Of a stretch of 64,000 nt of DNA, positions 1 through 8,833 are shown piece after piece. Under the pieces are notes generated by a model. It did not search any database. It was not told where the DNA came from and saw only the letters and a list, made by a program, of their open reading frames with translations. The stretch's first letter is position 1. Each line of letters opens with the position of its first letter. This DNA is from Desulfobulbus sp. (GTDB lineage: Bacteria; Desulfobacterota; Desulfobulbia; Desulfobulbales; Desulfobulbaceae), in NCBI GenBank assembly GCA_031280615.1, contig JAITGO010000002.1, positions 339,239-403,238 of the forward strand, read 5' to 3'. Made by a program: the position numbers and the translations under genes.

Positions 1-112
1 TGTAACTGCTGACAGTGGCGCCGAGACGTTCGGCCTCGTCCAGCAAGGCGTTGAGCAGTTGGGTCGAGTTGCCCTTCGGGCGGGGGCTGGCGTGCAGACC
101 AAGTACTTTCAT
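1..112 (-). CDS. NAD(P)H-dependent FMN reductase-like flavoprotein, N-terminal fragment
   Basis: This minus-strand gene starts with ATG at 112 and runs off the left edge, so only about 37 residues are visible. They begin MKVLGLHASPRPKGNST, a beta strand followed by an SPRxxGNS phosphate-binding loop. That loop is the signature of the flavodoxin-like NADPH-dependent FMN reductase and iron-sulfur flavoprotein families, where it binds the FMN phosphate. The remainder of the protein, including any cysteine cluster that would separate the two families, lies outside the window. The ribosome binding site is weak. It is divergent from the gene at 486. Confidence 0.7.
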   Translation of the reverse strand, partial: MKVLGLHASPRPKGNSTQLLNALLDEAERLGATVSSY

Positions 113-485
113 GAAAATCACCAGAGTAAAAAAAAGAGGCACGGCCATGTACAACGCCAAAGGCGACACCCCCTGGCGGGCCGTTCCAGTTACATCGGCC
201 ACGCCGCGTCCCGGCAGGCCCCGGCTGTGCGCGGCCTGGCCGAAACGGCGTGGATCCGGCCTTTATCCTGCCAAAGTTTTCGGCCGCGCACAAGAGTTTC
301 CGCCGGGTATCCGCCCGGCTCACATCCCGGCCGGCGCATTCGGCCGCGCCCTGGGACACCGGCCATTTTTTGCTGGCGAAAAGACCCGTTCTCCGGTACC
401 TCTGGCCCATGGCCCACCGTCTTTTTTCGCCGGCGCCGCTCCGTCGTTTTCGTGCCCGATTGCCTTTTCCCTGCGAGGAACCGCC
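113..485. other. intergenic region, no gene recognised
   Basis: This is the space between two divergent genes. Open frames cross it in several registers but have no recognisable protein motif. I see no RNA gene or clear hairpin. It should carry both divergent promoters; none stands out. Confidence 0.4.
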
Positions 486-1979
486 ATGCTCCACTGCTGC
501 ATCTTTCTCTGCGGCGCGGCCCTGATGATCATCGAACTGACCGGCTCGCGCATCCTGGCCCCCTTTCTCGGCACCTCCCTGGTGGTCTGGACCAGCCTGA
601 TCGGCGTCATCCTGGCCAGCTTGAGTCTCGGGGCCTGGTGGGGCGGCATGCTGGCGGACCGGCAACCGCAGCCGCGCCTGCTCGGACGGATCGTGCTCCT
701 GTCGGCCTGGGCCACCGCCGCCATCGGCCTCTCCAAAACCTGGATCCTCGAAGCGCTCCAGAGCACCGGCGGCCTGCACGCCGTGACCCTTGCCGCCACC
801 GTGGTCCTGTTCGCCCCGGCCGCGGTTTTGCTCGGCATGGTGCCGCCGTTCGCCGTCCGGCTCTGCCTGCACGACCGCGAGCACGGCGGCCGCATCGCCG
901 GCAGCCTGTATGCGGTGTCCACCGTCGGCTCCATCGTCGGCACCTTTCTCGCCGGCTTCGTCCTCATCGCCTGGGTGGGCAGCACCGCCATCCTGTTCAT
1001 CACCGCCGTCGTACTGGCCCTTGCCGCCTGGATGGCCGATGCCGGCGCCAAACCGCTCAAAGCCGCCTCGATCGCCCTCTTTCTTCTGGCACTGTATTTC
1101 CTGCACCAACAGGATCTATGGCTGGCCCAGCAGGGATTCTTCGACCGCGACACCCCCTACAACCGGGTTTTGGTCTACACCGGCCGGGACGAGGGCAGCG
1201 GCCGGCTCACCCGCGAGATGGTCACCGGGCCGCAGGGACGGCAGTCGGCCATGTACCTCGACGACCCGGTCGAACTGGCCCTGCCCTACACCCGCTTCTA
1301 CCGCCTGTTCGAATATTACCGACCCGAGGCCCGGCGCATGCTGGTGCTGGGCGGCGGCGGCTATTCCTTTCCCAAGTACGCCCTGGCCCACTATCCGAAC
1401 CTGCAGATCGACGTGGTCGAACTCGATCCCGGTATCACCGGGCTGGCCCGCAGCCATTTCGGCCTGGTCGACCACCCCCGCCTGCGCCTGGTGGAAGAGG
1501 ATGCCCGCACCTTTCTCCGCAAGGTGGAGCAGCCCTACGACGTGATCCTCTGCGACGTGTTCAACTCCCACTACTCCATCCCCTTCCACCTGGTCACGGT
1601 CGAGGCGGTGCGCCTGCTGCGCGCCGCACTCAGGCCCGACGGAGTGATCCTGGTCAACCTGCTGGCCTCGCCCGAAGGGGCCTCGAGCCGTTTCTACAAG
1701 ACCCTGCGGGCCACCTTTGCCACCGAATTCCCTGCTATCCACGCCTATGCCATCACCGATCCCGCCGATCCCCAACTGTGGCAAAACATTCTTTTGGCCG
1801 TGGGCCGCGTTCCGCCGGACCGGCTCCCCGACGACCCGACGCTCCGCGCCATGCTAGCCCACCGGCTGCCCGAACCCGGCGGCACCTGGCCGCCGTTCAC
1901 CGACGAATACGCGCCGGTGGACCGCCTGCTCGGCGAGCTTCGGCTCCGGACCTCGGCCTCGGGCAATCGGGATTCCTGA
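486..1979 (+). CDS. spermidine synthase-like protein with N-terminal membrane domain
   Basis: The protein has 497 residues. The first ~210 are hydrophobic with about six to seven membrane segments, beginning with an ELTGSRILAPFLG motif typical of fused MFS/spermidine synthase proteins. The C-terminal ~270 residues form a Rossmann methyltransferase-like domain of the polyamine aminopropyltransferase family: a GGGGYSFP glycine loop, VVELDP acidic strand, EEDAR, and ILCDVFNS. The open frame extends upstream to position 15, but the membrane domain starts at the ATG at 486, which follows a GAGGAA ribosome site; I chose that start. Family members are often called spermidine synthases, but substrate-binding residues of true SpeE are not all evident, so aminopropyl transfer is only a possibility. 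It lies 160 bases before an MFS transporter on the same strand. Confidence 0.8.
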   Translation: MLHCCIFLCGAALMIIELTGSRILAPFLGTSLVVWTSLIGVILASLSLGAWWGGMLADRQPQPRLLGRIVLLSAWATAAIGLSKTWILEALQSTGGLHAVTLAATVVLFAPAAVLLGMVPPFAVRLCLHDREHGGRIAGSLYAVSTVGSIVGTFLAGFVLIAWVGSTAILFITAVVLALAAWMADAGAKPLKAASIALFLLALYFLHQQDLWLAQQGFFDRDTPYNRVLVYTGRDEGSGRLTREMVTGPQGRQSAMYLDDPVELALPYTRFYRLFEYYRPEARRMLVLGGGGYSFPKYALAHYPNLQIDVVELDPGITGLARSHFGLVDHPRLRLVEEDARTFLRKVEQPYDVILCDVFNSHYSIPFHLVTVEAVRLLRAALRPDGVILVNLLASPEGASSRFYKTLRATFATEFPAIHAYAITDPADPQLWQNILLAVGRVPPDRLPDDPTLRAMLAHRLPEPGGTWPPFTDEYAPVDRLLGELRLRTSASGNRDS

Positions 1980-2140
1980 GCAGGGTTGTTTGCCGGGCCC
2001 GGTCCGGCCCTTGCGCGCCCTCGCTTTGAGAGGTATTCTCAACGCGAGTTCAAGACGGTGGACATCTCGCACCCGTCGCCCCGGCAATCCATCGCCCGAT
2101 TCTTCCGCCCCTTCGGCAGGCCGCATCCGCGCACGACCCC

Positions 2141-3391
2141 ATGCTTCCCTCTGTTTTCCGCCACAGCGCCTTCACCACGCTGTGGCTCGGTCGGATCCTG
2201 ACCAACATCGCCACCCTCATCCAAAGCGTGACCATCGGCTGGCTGGTGTACACCCTGGCCCGCCAAACCCATGACGAACAGTACAGCATGTTTTTGGTCG
2301 GCATGGTCGGGCTGGCCCAATTCACGCCGATGTTTTTGCTGGCGCTGCTGGCCGGCGAGACCGCCGACCGCTACGACCGCCGCCTGATCCTGCTCTGCTG
2401 CGGCCTGCTCCAATCCGCTTGCGCCGCCGCATTTTCGTTGCTGGCCATGCAGCCTTCGGTGTCCCTCGGGCCGATCTTTCTGGTGGCCGGATTTTTCGGC
2501 ATTGCCAGGGCCTTCGGCTCGCCCGCCCTCTTTGCGGTGCTGCCCGCCCTGGTGCCCAGGGAAGAGTTGCCCCGGGCCATTGCCTTCAACACCCTCAGCG
2601 TCCAGGTGGGCACCATTGCCGGCCCCTGGGCGGGCGGACTGCTCTGCGCCTCGTCGCCGGTGCTGGCGACCGGCAGCTCCTGCCTCCTCTACCTGGTCGC
2701 CACCCTGGCCTGGTGCCTGCTACTGCGGATGCCGATCAAAACTCGGGCCGCACAACCCGCCGGGGCATCGCGCCTGACCATGATCCACGAGGGGCTGCGA
2801 CATCTATGGGGCAGCAAGGTCGTGCTCGGCGCCATCTCGCTCGATCTGTTCGCGGTTCTCCTGGGCGGGGTCACCGCCCTGCTCCCGGCCTATGCCAAGG
2901 ACGTGCTCCATATCGGCCCGGAAGGCTTCGGCAATTTGCGCTCCGCCTTTGCAATGGGCGCCGGCGCGACCACCCTGACCCTGGCCCTGTGGCCGCTCAG
3001 GCGGCACGCCGGCAAATGGATGCTCGGGAGCGTGGCACTCTACGGCGTTGCCACCCTGTTTTTCGCCCTTTCCCGCCAGACGGGCTGGTCGATGCTCGCC
3101 CTGGGCGTTGCCGGATGCGCCGATTCGGTGTCGGTCTTCATGCGGCAGAACCTGGTACAGCTCCTGACCCCGGATACCATGCGCGGCCGGGTGGCGGCGG
3201 TCTCGGGACTGTTCATCAGCGCCTCGAACGAACTGGGTGAATTCGAGAGCGGGGTGGCGGCCCGCCTGCTCGGCATCATCGGTTCGGCCGTATTCGGCGG
3301 CGTCGGCTCGCTGCTGGTCACCGCCCTGTGGGCCAGACTTTTCCCGGCGTTACGCACCACCGACCACCTGGCGCCGGCCGATCGCCAATGA
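2141..3391 (+). CDS. MFS transporter, EntS/MFS_3-like
   Basis: This 416-residue protein carries about twelve hydrophobic segments and the major facilitator signature between segments 2 and 3 (GETADRYDRRLIL, about residues 71-83). The opening, with TLWLGRILTNIATLIQ, and the overall arrangement resemble the MFS_3 group, which includes the enterobactin exporter EntS and many uncharacterised drug or siderophore exporters. It should sit in the inner membrane and use the proton gradient. The substrate cannot be inferred. It follows the spermidine-synthase-like gene in the same direction and may be co-transcribed. The next 460 bases hold no gene. Confidence 0.85.
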   Translation: MLPSVFRHSAFTTLWLGRILTNIATLIQSVTIGWLVYTLARQTHDEQYSMFLVGMVGLAQFTPMFLLALLAGETADRYDRRLILLCCGLLQSACAAAFSLLAMQPSVSLGPIFLVAGFFGIARAFGSPALFAVLPALVPREELPRAIAFNTLSVQVGTIAGPWAGGLLCASSPVLATGSSCLLYLVATLAWCLLLRMPIKTRAAQPAGASRLTMIHEGLRHLWGSKVVLGAISLDLFAVLLGGVTALLPAYAKDVLHIGPEGFGNLRSAFAMGAGATTLTLALWPLRRHAGKWMLGSVALYGVATLFFALSRQTGWSMLALGVAGCADSVSVFMRQNLVQLLTPDTMRGRVAAVSGLFISASNELGEFESGVAARLLGIIGSAVFGGVGSLLVTALWARLFPALRTTDHLAPADRQ

Positions 3392-3404
3392 CTTGTGCCG
3401 CCGC

Positions 3405-3551
3405 AACTGGGTAAAAAGTATCCACCTGAAGGCTCGCTCGCCCAGACGATCGGATCGCGCCCGGCCATCTTTTTTATTTTCATGCAACTTCATCGCGATA
3501 GCGCAAAAGACGTCTTGACCTTACCCCATCGAACTGGATAAAAAGTATCCA
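3405..3551 (+). repeat. two direct copies of a 20-bp motif; promoter-like second copy
   Basis: AACTGGGTAAAAAGTATCCA at 3405-3424 recurs with one change (G to A) at 3532-3551. The second copy contains the dyad GGATA-aaaag-TATCC. It overlaps a promoter-like pair: TTGACC at 3515-3520, 18 bases, TAAAAA at 3539-3544, reading toward the gene at 3852. The copies could be operators or remnants of a small mobile element. The rest of the 3392-3851 gap shows nothing recognisable. Confidence 0.5.
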
Positions 3552-3851
3552 ATTAACAGGGGAGAAACGGCTGCCGCCAGGAACAACCGTTTGCTTGCCC
3601 GGCCACGGCCCGGCTCGCACCTTGCGGCTGCCAGCCCGGCTGGCCGCGATATTGCCGGCAATCCGATGGAATGGCGCCGCCAACCTCGCGATATTTTTTT
3701 AATTCCTGGACAGATTCCAACCGGATAACTGGCACGGCAGATGCTGGAGAGTGGCAGCTTTCCGCTGCCGGCTTTTCCTGCCCGGTCGTGATGGATAGGG
3801 AAGGCCGGATTGATCAACGCAAGAGTCCTGTCGTGACAGGAGGAACAACGC

Positions 3852-4280
3852 ATGGTAAAAAAAACGGTTATCGGTTTACTCGCCTCGCTTCTGGCCGTGC
3901 CCCTGGCACCGGCAACGGGATTGTGTTGGCGCGGAGGGCCGCCTCCCCCGCCACGGCCCTACTACGGTGGATACTATGGCGGATACTACGGCCATTCGCA
4001 TCACGACTCGGATGCGTGGCTGTGGGGACTGGGCGGCCTGGTGCTGGGCTCGGTCTTGGTGGCGGCGGCCACGCAGCCTGCGCCGCCCCGGCAGGTGGTG
4101 TATACCGAACCGCCCCCGCCGCCGGTGAACTACTATTCCTACCGGCCCCCGGTTTCCTCCGGAACCTGCCGCTGGGAGCGGTATGTGCTGGACGGATACG
4201 GCAGAACAGTGTTTGATCGGTACGGCCGGCCCATCAAGGAATACACGACCGGCCCCTGCAACTATCCGCCCTCCTGGTGA
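3852..4280 (+). CDS. exported Gly/Pro/Tyr-rich envelope protein, unknown function
   Basis: The protein has 142 residues and starts with a basic, hydrophobic signal peptide (MVKKTVIGLLASLLAVPLAPATG). A Pro/Gly/Tyr-rich tract follows, with three GGYYG units near residues 38-46, then a hydrophobic stretch (WLWGLGGLVLGSVLVAAAT, about 57-75), a proline-rich linker and a C-terminal part with two cysteines and repeated YGR motifs (YGRTVFDRYGRPIK). A strong ribosome site (AGGAGGAAC) precedes the ATG. The architecture resembles small periplasmic or outer-membrane-associated proteins of Proteobacteria. It is followed after 53 bases by a glycine-zipper lipoprotein, so both are probably one transcript ending at the hairpin near 4801. 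Function is not known. Confidence 0.75.
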   Translation: MVKKTVIGLLASLLAVPLAPATGLCWRGGPPPPPRPYYGGYYGGYYGHSHHDSDAWLWGLGGLVLGSVLVAAATQPAPPRQVVYTEPPPPPVNYYSYRPPVSSGTCRWERYVLDGYGRTVFDRYGRPIKEYTTGPCNYPPSW

Positions 4281-4333
4281 TCCCGGGCACGGCCGGAAAT
4301 AGAGACCCAATAAACCAAGGACGGAACCTGAAC

Positions 4334-4777
4334 ATGAAACAGTTGAGTGTCGTTTTTACCCTGCTTGCTCTCCTCCCCCTGTCCTCCTGTGCCACCAAGG
4401 GCCAAACCGGCGCTCTGGGCGGCGCGGCCGGCGGCGCCCTCATCGGCCAGGCCATCGGACACAACACCGGTGCCACCCTGATCGGCGCGGCGGTGGGCGC
4501 CGGCCTGGGGTACATCATCGGCAACGAGATGGACAAATACGATCGCGACCGCTTGAGCAACGTTTACGAGAGCGGCCAATCGAACCGAAGGTCGGCCTGG
4601 GTGAATCCCGATTCGGGCAACCAGTATGCGGTGACCCCCCAGCCGGCCTACCAGAATTCCTCCCGCCAGGTCTGCCGGCGCGCCGAAATCAACGCGGTGA
4701 TCGACGGCAAGCCGCAACGCACCTACAGCACGGCCTGCCGCAATTCCTACGGCGAGTGGGAGCTGCAAGGCTCGTAA
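4334..4777 (+). CDS. glycine-zipper 2TM-type lipoprotein
   Basis: This 147-residue protein has a lipoprotein signal peptide ending in LPLSSC (cysteine about residue 19), so it is probably lipid-anchored. Residues ~25-62 are a glycine-zipper tract with GGAAGGALIGQAIG and GAAVGAGLGYIIGNEMD, the pattern of the SlyB/17-kDa surface antigen type (glycine zipper 2TM). The C-terminal half has RQVCRRAEI and ends with a YGEWELQ motif typical of this group, where it precedes the terminal residues. Likely location is the periplasmic face of the outer membrane; a structural role is inferred from the family. It is the second gene of a two-gene unit. Confidence 0.8.
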   Translation: MKQLSVVFTLLALLPLSSCATKGQTGALGGAAGGALIGQAIGHNTGATLIGAAVGAGLGYIIGNEMDKYDRDRLSNVYESGQSNRRSAWVNPDSGNQYAVTPQPAYQNSSRQVCRRAEINAVIDGKPQRTYSTACRNSYGEWELQGS

Positions 4778-4800
4778 TCGCAGATTTTCCGGGCCGTGGA

Positions 4801-4842
4801 GGCCGGGCACCCTTGCCCGCCTTCCCGGCCCGCTTCGTTTTT
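4801..4842 (+). terminator. probable intrinsic terminator
   Basis: GGCCGGG at 4801-4807 pairs with CCCGGCC at 4824-4830 and is followed by CGCTTCGTTTTT. It lies 24 bases after the lipoprotein gene. The remaining bases up to 5140 hold no recognisable gene. Confidence 0.5.
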
Positions 4843-5140
4843 CCCCTCTGCCAACAGCCCATTTTTCTTCCCTCGCCCTTGCACCCCCTCAATCGATTCT
4901 GTTTGATGCCGGCCCCGGCAACGATTGCTGCTGATCGTCCCTAACCGCGCCGTTTGCCACCGGAAAAAATCGCGTCCCTGGCCGAGGCCCGCGCCAGGCC
5001 GAAAGGGTCCTTGACCGGGCGCAACTCATTTGCGGCTGGAAATTTTCCGCCAACCCGCTTATCTTACGCGCCATTCTCGTCCGGTACGGGATCCTGAGCC
5101 AACAATTCCAGCAAGATTTTCCTTTGGAGCCGTGAACGCT

Positions 5141-6370
5141 ATGCACATCAAAAAAGTGATCGACGACATCTATCGCCTTTCCGTCAACATCGAGGACAAG
5201 CACTATCTTTTCGAGGGCATCTGGCCGATCCCCCACGGCATTTCCATCAACGGCTACCTGATCAAGGCGGAAAAGAACGTCCTGATCGACCTGACCCAGG
5301 ACATTTTCGACTTTCCCCAGGAATTCACCCGGCAGATGGACGGCGTGACCCTGCGGGTCGAGGACATCGACATCCTGGTGGTCAACCACATGGAGCCCGA
5401 CCACTCCGGCTGGCTGCGCGAATTCTGCAAGCGCAACAGCAAGGCGGTCATCTACTGTTCCAAGAAGGCCGTGCCGCTGCTGAACGCCTTTGCCGGCGTG
5501 CCGGCCGAGCGGGCGGTGGCGATCACCGACGGCATGATCCTGGAGGTGGGGGACTATGAGCTCCAGTTCTTCGACACCCCCAACATCCACTGGCCCGAGA
5601 CCATGATGACCTACGAGCGCAAACGCAAGATCCTGTTCGCCTGCGACGCCTTCGGCTCCTACGGCAGCATCGACGAGGACGCGATCTTCGACGACCAGCT
5701 TTCTCACGAGCGGCACGCCTTTTTCGAAGCCGAGGCCCTGCGCTACTACGCCAACATCGTGGCCACCTTCTCGGCCTTTGTCCTCAAGGGCCTGGAAAAG
5801 CTGAGCGGACTGGATGTCAAGGTGATCTGCCCCTCGCACGGCATCATCTGGCGCGACAATCCCGCGGTGATTATCGAGCATTACAAACGCTACGCCGAAT
5901 ACAGCAAGGGTCCGGCCGAACGCGAGGTGACCGTGATCTGGAGCTCCATGTACGGCAACACCAAGCAGGTGTTGAACCAGGTGATCGAGACCCTGCGCCG
6001 GCGCGAGATCGCGGTGCACGTCTTCCAGGTACCCGGCGACGAGATCGGCTACATCCTGGCCAGCGCCTGGAAGTCCGCCGGCCTGATCTTCGGCATGCCC
6101 ACCTACGAATACAAGATGTTTCCGCCCATGGCCCACGCGGTCGAGGAGTTGATGGTCAAGAAGGTGACCAATAAGAAGGTGTTCCGTTTCGGCTCCTTCG
6201 GCTGGTCGGGCGGCGCCCAGAAGGATTTCGAGACCAGGACCGAAAAGGCCGGCTGGGACCGCCTGGGCCACTACGAGTGGCAGGGCGCGCCCACCGATGC
6301 GGACAAGGCGGCCATGCAACAGGCCCTGGAAGCCTATTGTGACGCCCTGATCGACTTTACCGCCCGCTGA
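5141..6370 (+). CDS. flavodiiron protein, FprA/rubredoxin:oxygen oxidoreductase type
   Basis: This 409-residue protein fits the ~400-residue two-domain flavodiiron family. Residues ~1-250 form the metallo-beta-lactamase-like diiron domain with the HxExDH motif (NHMEPDHSG, H83, E85, D87, H88) and a later CPSHGIIWR histidine ligand. Residues ~258-400 form the flavodoxin domain, with the FMN phosphate loop SSMYGNT and a later GSFGWSGG. In sulfate reducers this enzyme takes electrons from rubredoxin and reduces O2 (or NO) to water (or N2O) in the cytoplasm, protecting the anaerobe. No rubredoxin gene is adjacent. The start at 5141 aligns with family N-termini (MHIKKVIDDIYRL), although the frame is open further upstream. 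Confidence 0.92.
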   Translation: MHIKKVIDDIYRLSVNIEDKHYLFEGIWPIPHGISINGYLIKAEKNVLIDLTQDIFDFPQEFTRQMDGVTLRVEDIDILVVNHMEPDHSGWLREFCKRNSKAVIYCSKKAVPLLNAFAGVPAERAVAITDGMILEVGDYELQFFDTPNIHWPETMMTYERKRKILFACDAFGSYGSIDEDAIFDDQLSHERHAFFEAEALRYYANIVATFSAFVLKGLEKLSGLDVKVICPSHGIIWRDNPAVIIEHYKRYAEYSKGPAEREVTVIWSSMYGNTKQVLNQVIETLRRREIAVHVFQVPGDEIGYILASAWKSAGLIFGMPTYEYKMFPPMAHAVEELMVKKVTNKKVFRFGSFGWSGGAQKDFETRTEKAGWDRLGHYEWQGAPTDADKAAMQQALEAYCDALIDFTAR

Positions 6371-6430
6371 CCCCGACGGGGGTCCCTATTCTTTACACCG
6401 GGCCGCGCGATCCGAGCGGCAAGCGGCCCG

Positions 6431-6622
6431 GTGCCTTCGAATCCGGTTCTGCTGGAAGAGCAGTCGTTGCGCGACGCCCTGCAGAACCGAGCACGACTCC
6501 TTACCCTGCCCGAAAAACTGGAGATGGCCGGCCTGCTGGCAGTGGCCGGTATCCGCCGACTCCGGATCGATAGCCTTGTCGATCCGCGCCCGGGAAGGCC
6601 TATTATTATCTCCTTGTTTTGA
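6431..6622 (+). pseudogene. truncated HMG-CoA lyase-like gene (N-terminal remnant)
   Basis: A 63-codon frame starts with GTG at 6431 and carries LRDALQN followed by LPEKLEMAGLLAVAGIRRL and SLVDPR. This is the pattern of the N-terminus of HMGL-like/pyruvate-carboxyltransferase TIM barrels (RDGLQN, then K...L..L..AG..RI.....V.P). Similarity ends at about 6590 and the frame stops at 6622, ten bases before the terminal CRISPR repeat. The remaining ~230 residues of such a protein are absent from the window. I infer that arrival or rearrangement of the CRISPR-Cas locus removed the rest of the gene. Confidence 0.5.
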
Positions 6623-6631
6623 TTGAATGCC

Positions 6632-8704
6632 ATTCCTAGCTGCCTGTGCGGCAGTGAACGCCTCAACCGGGCCTTCGGGAGCCGCTGAGATTTTCTAAGC
6701 TGCCTGTGCGGCAGTGAACGAAGACCGGTCCCGGCGGGACGATCCGGCTCATTTCTAAGCTGCCTGTGCGGCAGTGAACTGCTTCAAAAGCTTGAAAAGA
6801 CCGGCGTGGAATTTCTAAGCTGCCTGTGCGGCAGTGAACGCTTGGATCCAGGAAGAGGACTTTACCTCCTGTTTCTAAGCTGCCTGTGCGGCAGTGAACA
6901 GTGATGATCGACATCAGAGAATTGGCCGGGTTTTTCTAAGCTGCCTGTGCGGCAGTGAACGATCAGCCCGACCGACACCCCTTTTCTGAGCGTTTCTAAG
7001 CTGCCTGTGCGGCAGTGAACATCGAGACGCGCAGTCCGGATTTTGATGATCATTTCTAAGCTGCCTGTGCGGCAGTGAACACGTACCGACGAGACACCGA
7101 ACGGACGGAGCATTTCTAAGCTGCCTGTGCGACAGTGAACCCGTGGCGGAATTGGTAGACGCGGGACTCTGATTTCTAAGCTGCCTGTGCGGCAGTGAAC
7201 CCAACCAGCGCTATGCCATTCCCGATCCGACCTTTCTAAGCTGCCTGTGCGGCAGTGAACATCCGCGCGCAGCACCGGCTCGCCGTTGAGCATTTCTAAG
7301 CTGCCTGTGCGGCAGTGAACCCAGACGCATCGCCCGCACCTCGAACCGGCCATTTCTAAGCTGCCTGTGCGGCAGTGAACATTTTGCGACCTTCCAAATA
7401 CGCCTTGATGGTTTTCTAAGCTGCCTGTGCGGCAGTGAACAGAAGCGTTCTCCCACCGCAGCCAGGGATCCATTTCTAAGCTGCCTGTGCGGCAGTGAAC
7501 CATCGGCCCTATGGCCGTGACCCATCCGTCGTTTTCTAAGCTGCCTGTGCGGCAGTGAACTTCTCGGCATCAACAAGGGTTTTGCCGAGCTTTTTCTAAG
7601 CTGCCTGTGCGGCAGTGAACGGTGCCGAAGCACCTCAAAGATAAGGCTATTTTTTCTAAGCTGCCTGTGCGGCAGTGAACGACGATTCCAATCCTCAGGC
7701 GGGGACCGGCAATTTCTAAGCTGCCTGTGCGGCAGTGAACAACAAGCGGGGCAAACTCTATCCGGACCTGAATTTCTAAGCTGCCTGTGCGGCAGTGAAC
7801 AAGAGTGTGGAGCTGATCCGGGATCTGTACGATTTCTAAGCTGCCTGTGCGGCAGTGAACGCGTCGGCTACGTGTTTCTTGACGTGGATGCTTTTCTAAG
7901 CTGCCTGTGCGGCAGTGAACGTGATGAGAACTGTGCTATAGGGTTCCACCCTTTTCTAAGCTGCCTGTGCGGCAGTGAACACACCTCGAACACTGTCATG
8001 CCCGGCTCGATCTTTTCTAAGCTGCCTGTGCGGCAGTGAACCGAACATTCGCCCATGCGTACCCAACTTTTTTTTTCTAAGCTGCCTGTGCGGCAGTGAA
8101 CCCTCAGATCCTTCTTCTCCCATCATCGGAGGTTTTCTAAGCTGCCTGTGCGGCAGTGAACGAGTTCGCTCGCTGCCGAACCGGTCCGCTTGGATTTCTA
8201 AGCTGCCTGTGCGGCAGTGAACTGCAGGGACAGTGCTATTTTCTCGGTTTCTTTTTTTCTAAGCTGCCTGTGCGGCAGTGAACTTTCCTCGGTGCCTGGC
8301 ACTGCCTGCTCCGGATTTCTAAGCTGCCTGTGCGGCAGTGAACCGATCCGGCCAAACCCCTCATCGTACAGCGATTTTCTAAGCTGCCTGTGCGGCAGTG
8401 AACCCCCCCTTGCACCAAAGGGGATCTTTTTTTATTTTCTAAGCTGCCTGTGCGGCAGTGAACGCTATGGCTGGGAAATTCGGTTGTATCGCCTTTTTCT
8501 AAGCTGCCTGTGCGGCAGTGAACGTTCCGCCGTCAATATGGCGTCCGGCGGATAATTTCTAAGCTGCCTGTGCGGCAGTGAACAACGTTTTAAGTATCCT
8601 TCGATTCCACCGTTATTTTCTAAGCTGCCTGTGCGGCAGTGAACCCAACATATGGGATAACTATATGAAGCCATATTTTCTAAGCTGCCTGTGCGGCAGT
8701 GAAC
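6632..8704 (-). CRISPR. type I-F CRISPR array, 35 repeats and 34 spacers
   Basis: The 28-bp repeat, read on the minus strand, starts GTTCACTGCC and ends GGCAGCTTAGAAA, the canonical I-F repeat with a CTGCC/GGCAG hairpin. Repeat starts (plus coordinates) run from 6632 to 8677. I count 35 repeats; 29 spacers are 32 bp and five are 33 bp (starting 6900, 7981, 8162, 8223, 8584). The distal repeat at 6632 is degenerate at its outer end (CCTAG instead of CTAAG), and the repeat at 7113 has one stem substitution, which makes a G-U pair. Transcription is from the leader side at 8705, so spacers near 8700 are newest; those are visibly more AT-rich than the old ones. Spacer 7141-7172 resembles the 5' part of a tRNA-Leu gene. 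Confidence 0.98.
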
Positions 8705-8833
8705 AAATGCAAACTGTTTCGAACAATTTGAAATTTCGAAATAATTTTCAGAAAACTCTCTCAGAACCTATTTTTTCTCCAACAAGCTATCCCTCTGAAA
8801 TCATTTCTCCTTTATTTTCGTTCAAAAAAAGGG
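8705..8833 (-). promoter_or_regulatory. AT-rich CRISPR leader
   Basis: The 129 bases between the cas6f stop and the first repeat are strongly AT-rich, as expected for a I-F leader carrying the pre-crRNA promoter and integration host factor/adaptation sites. A TTGACC hexamer lies at the cas6f end on the minus strand. The exact promoter is not certain. Confidence 0.7.

Noticed and set aside
4889..6319. 476-codon minus-strand frame opposite the flavodiiron gene
   Set aside because: Shadow frame rich in Val/Gly/His/Leu without motifs; the plus strand encodes a full flavodiiron protein.
6663..8674. Open frames with repeated VHCRTGSLE, SLPHRQLR or FLSCLCGSE units
   Set aside because: These are translations of the CRISPR repeat, not a repeat protein.
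8800..8833. GAACGAAAA in the leader as a second target of the mini-array RNA
   Set aside because: Only about nine bases match and no CC PAM precedes it.
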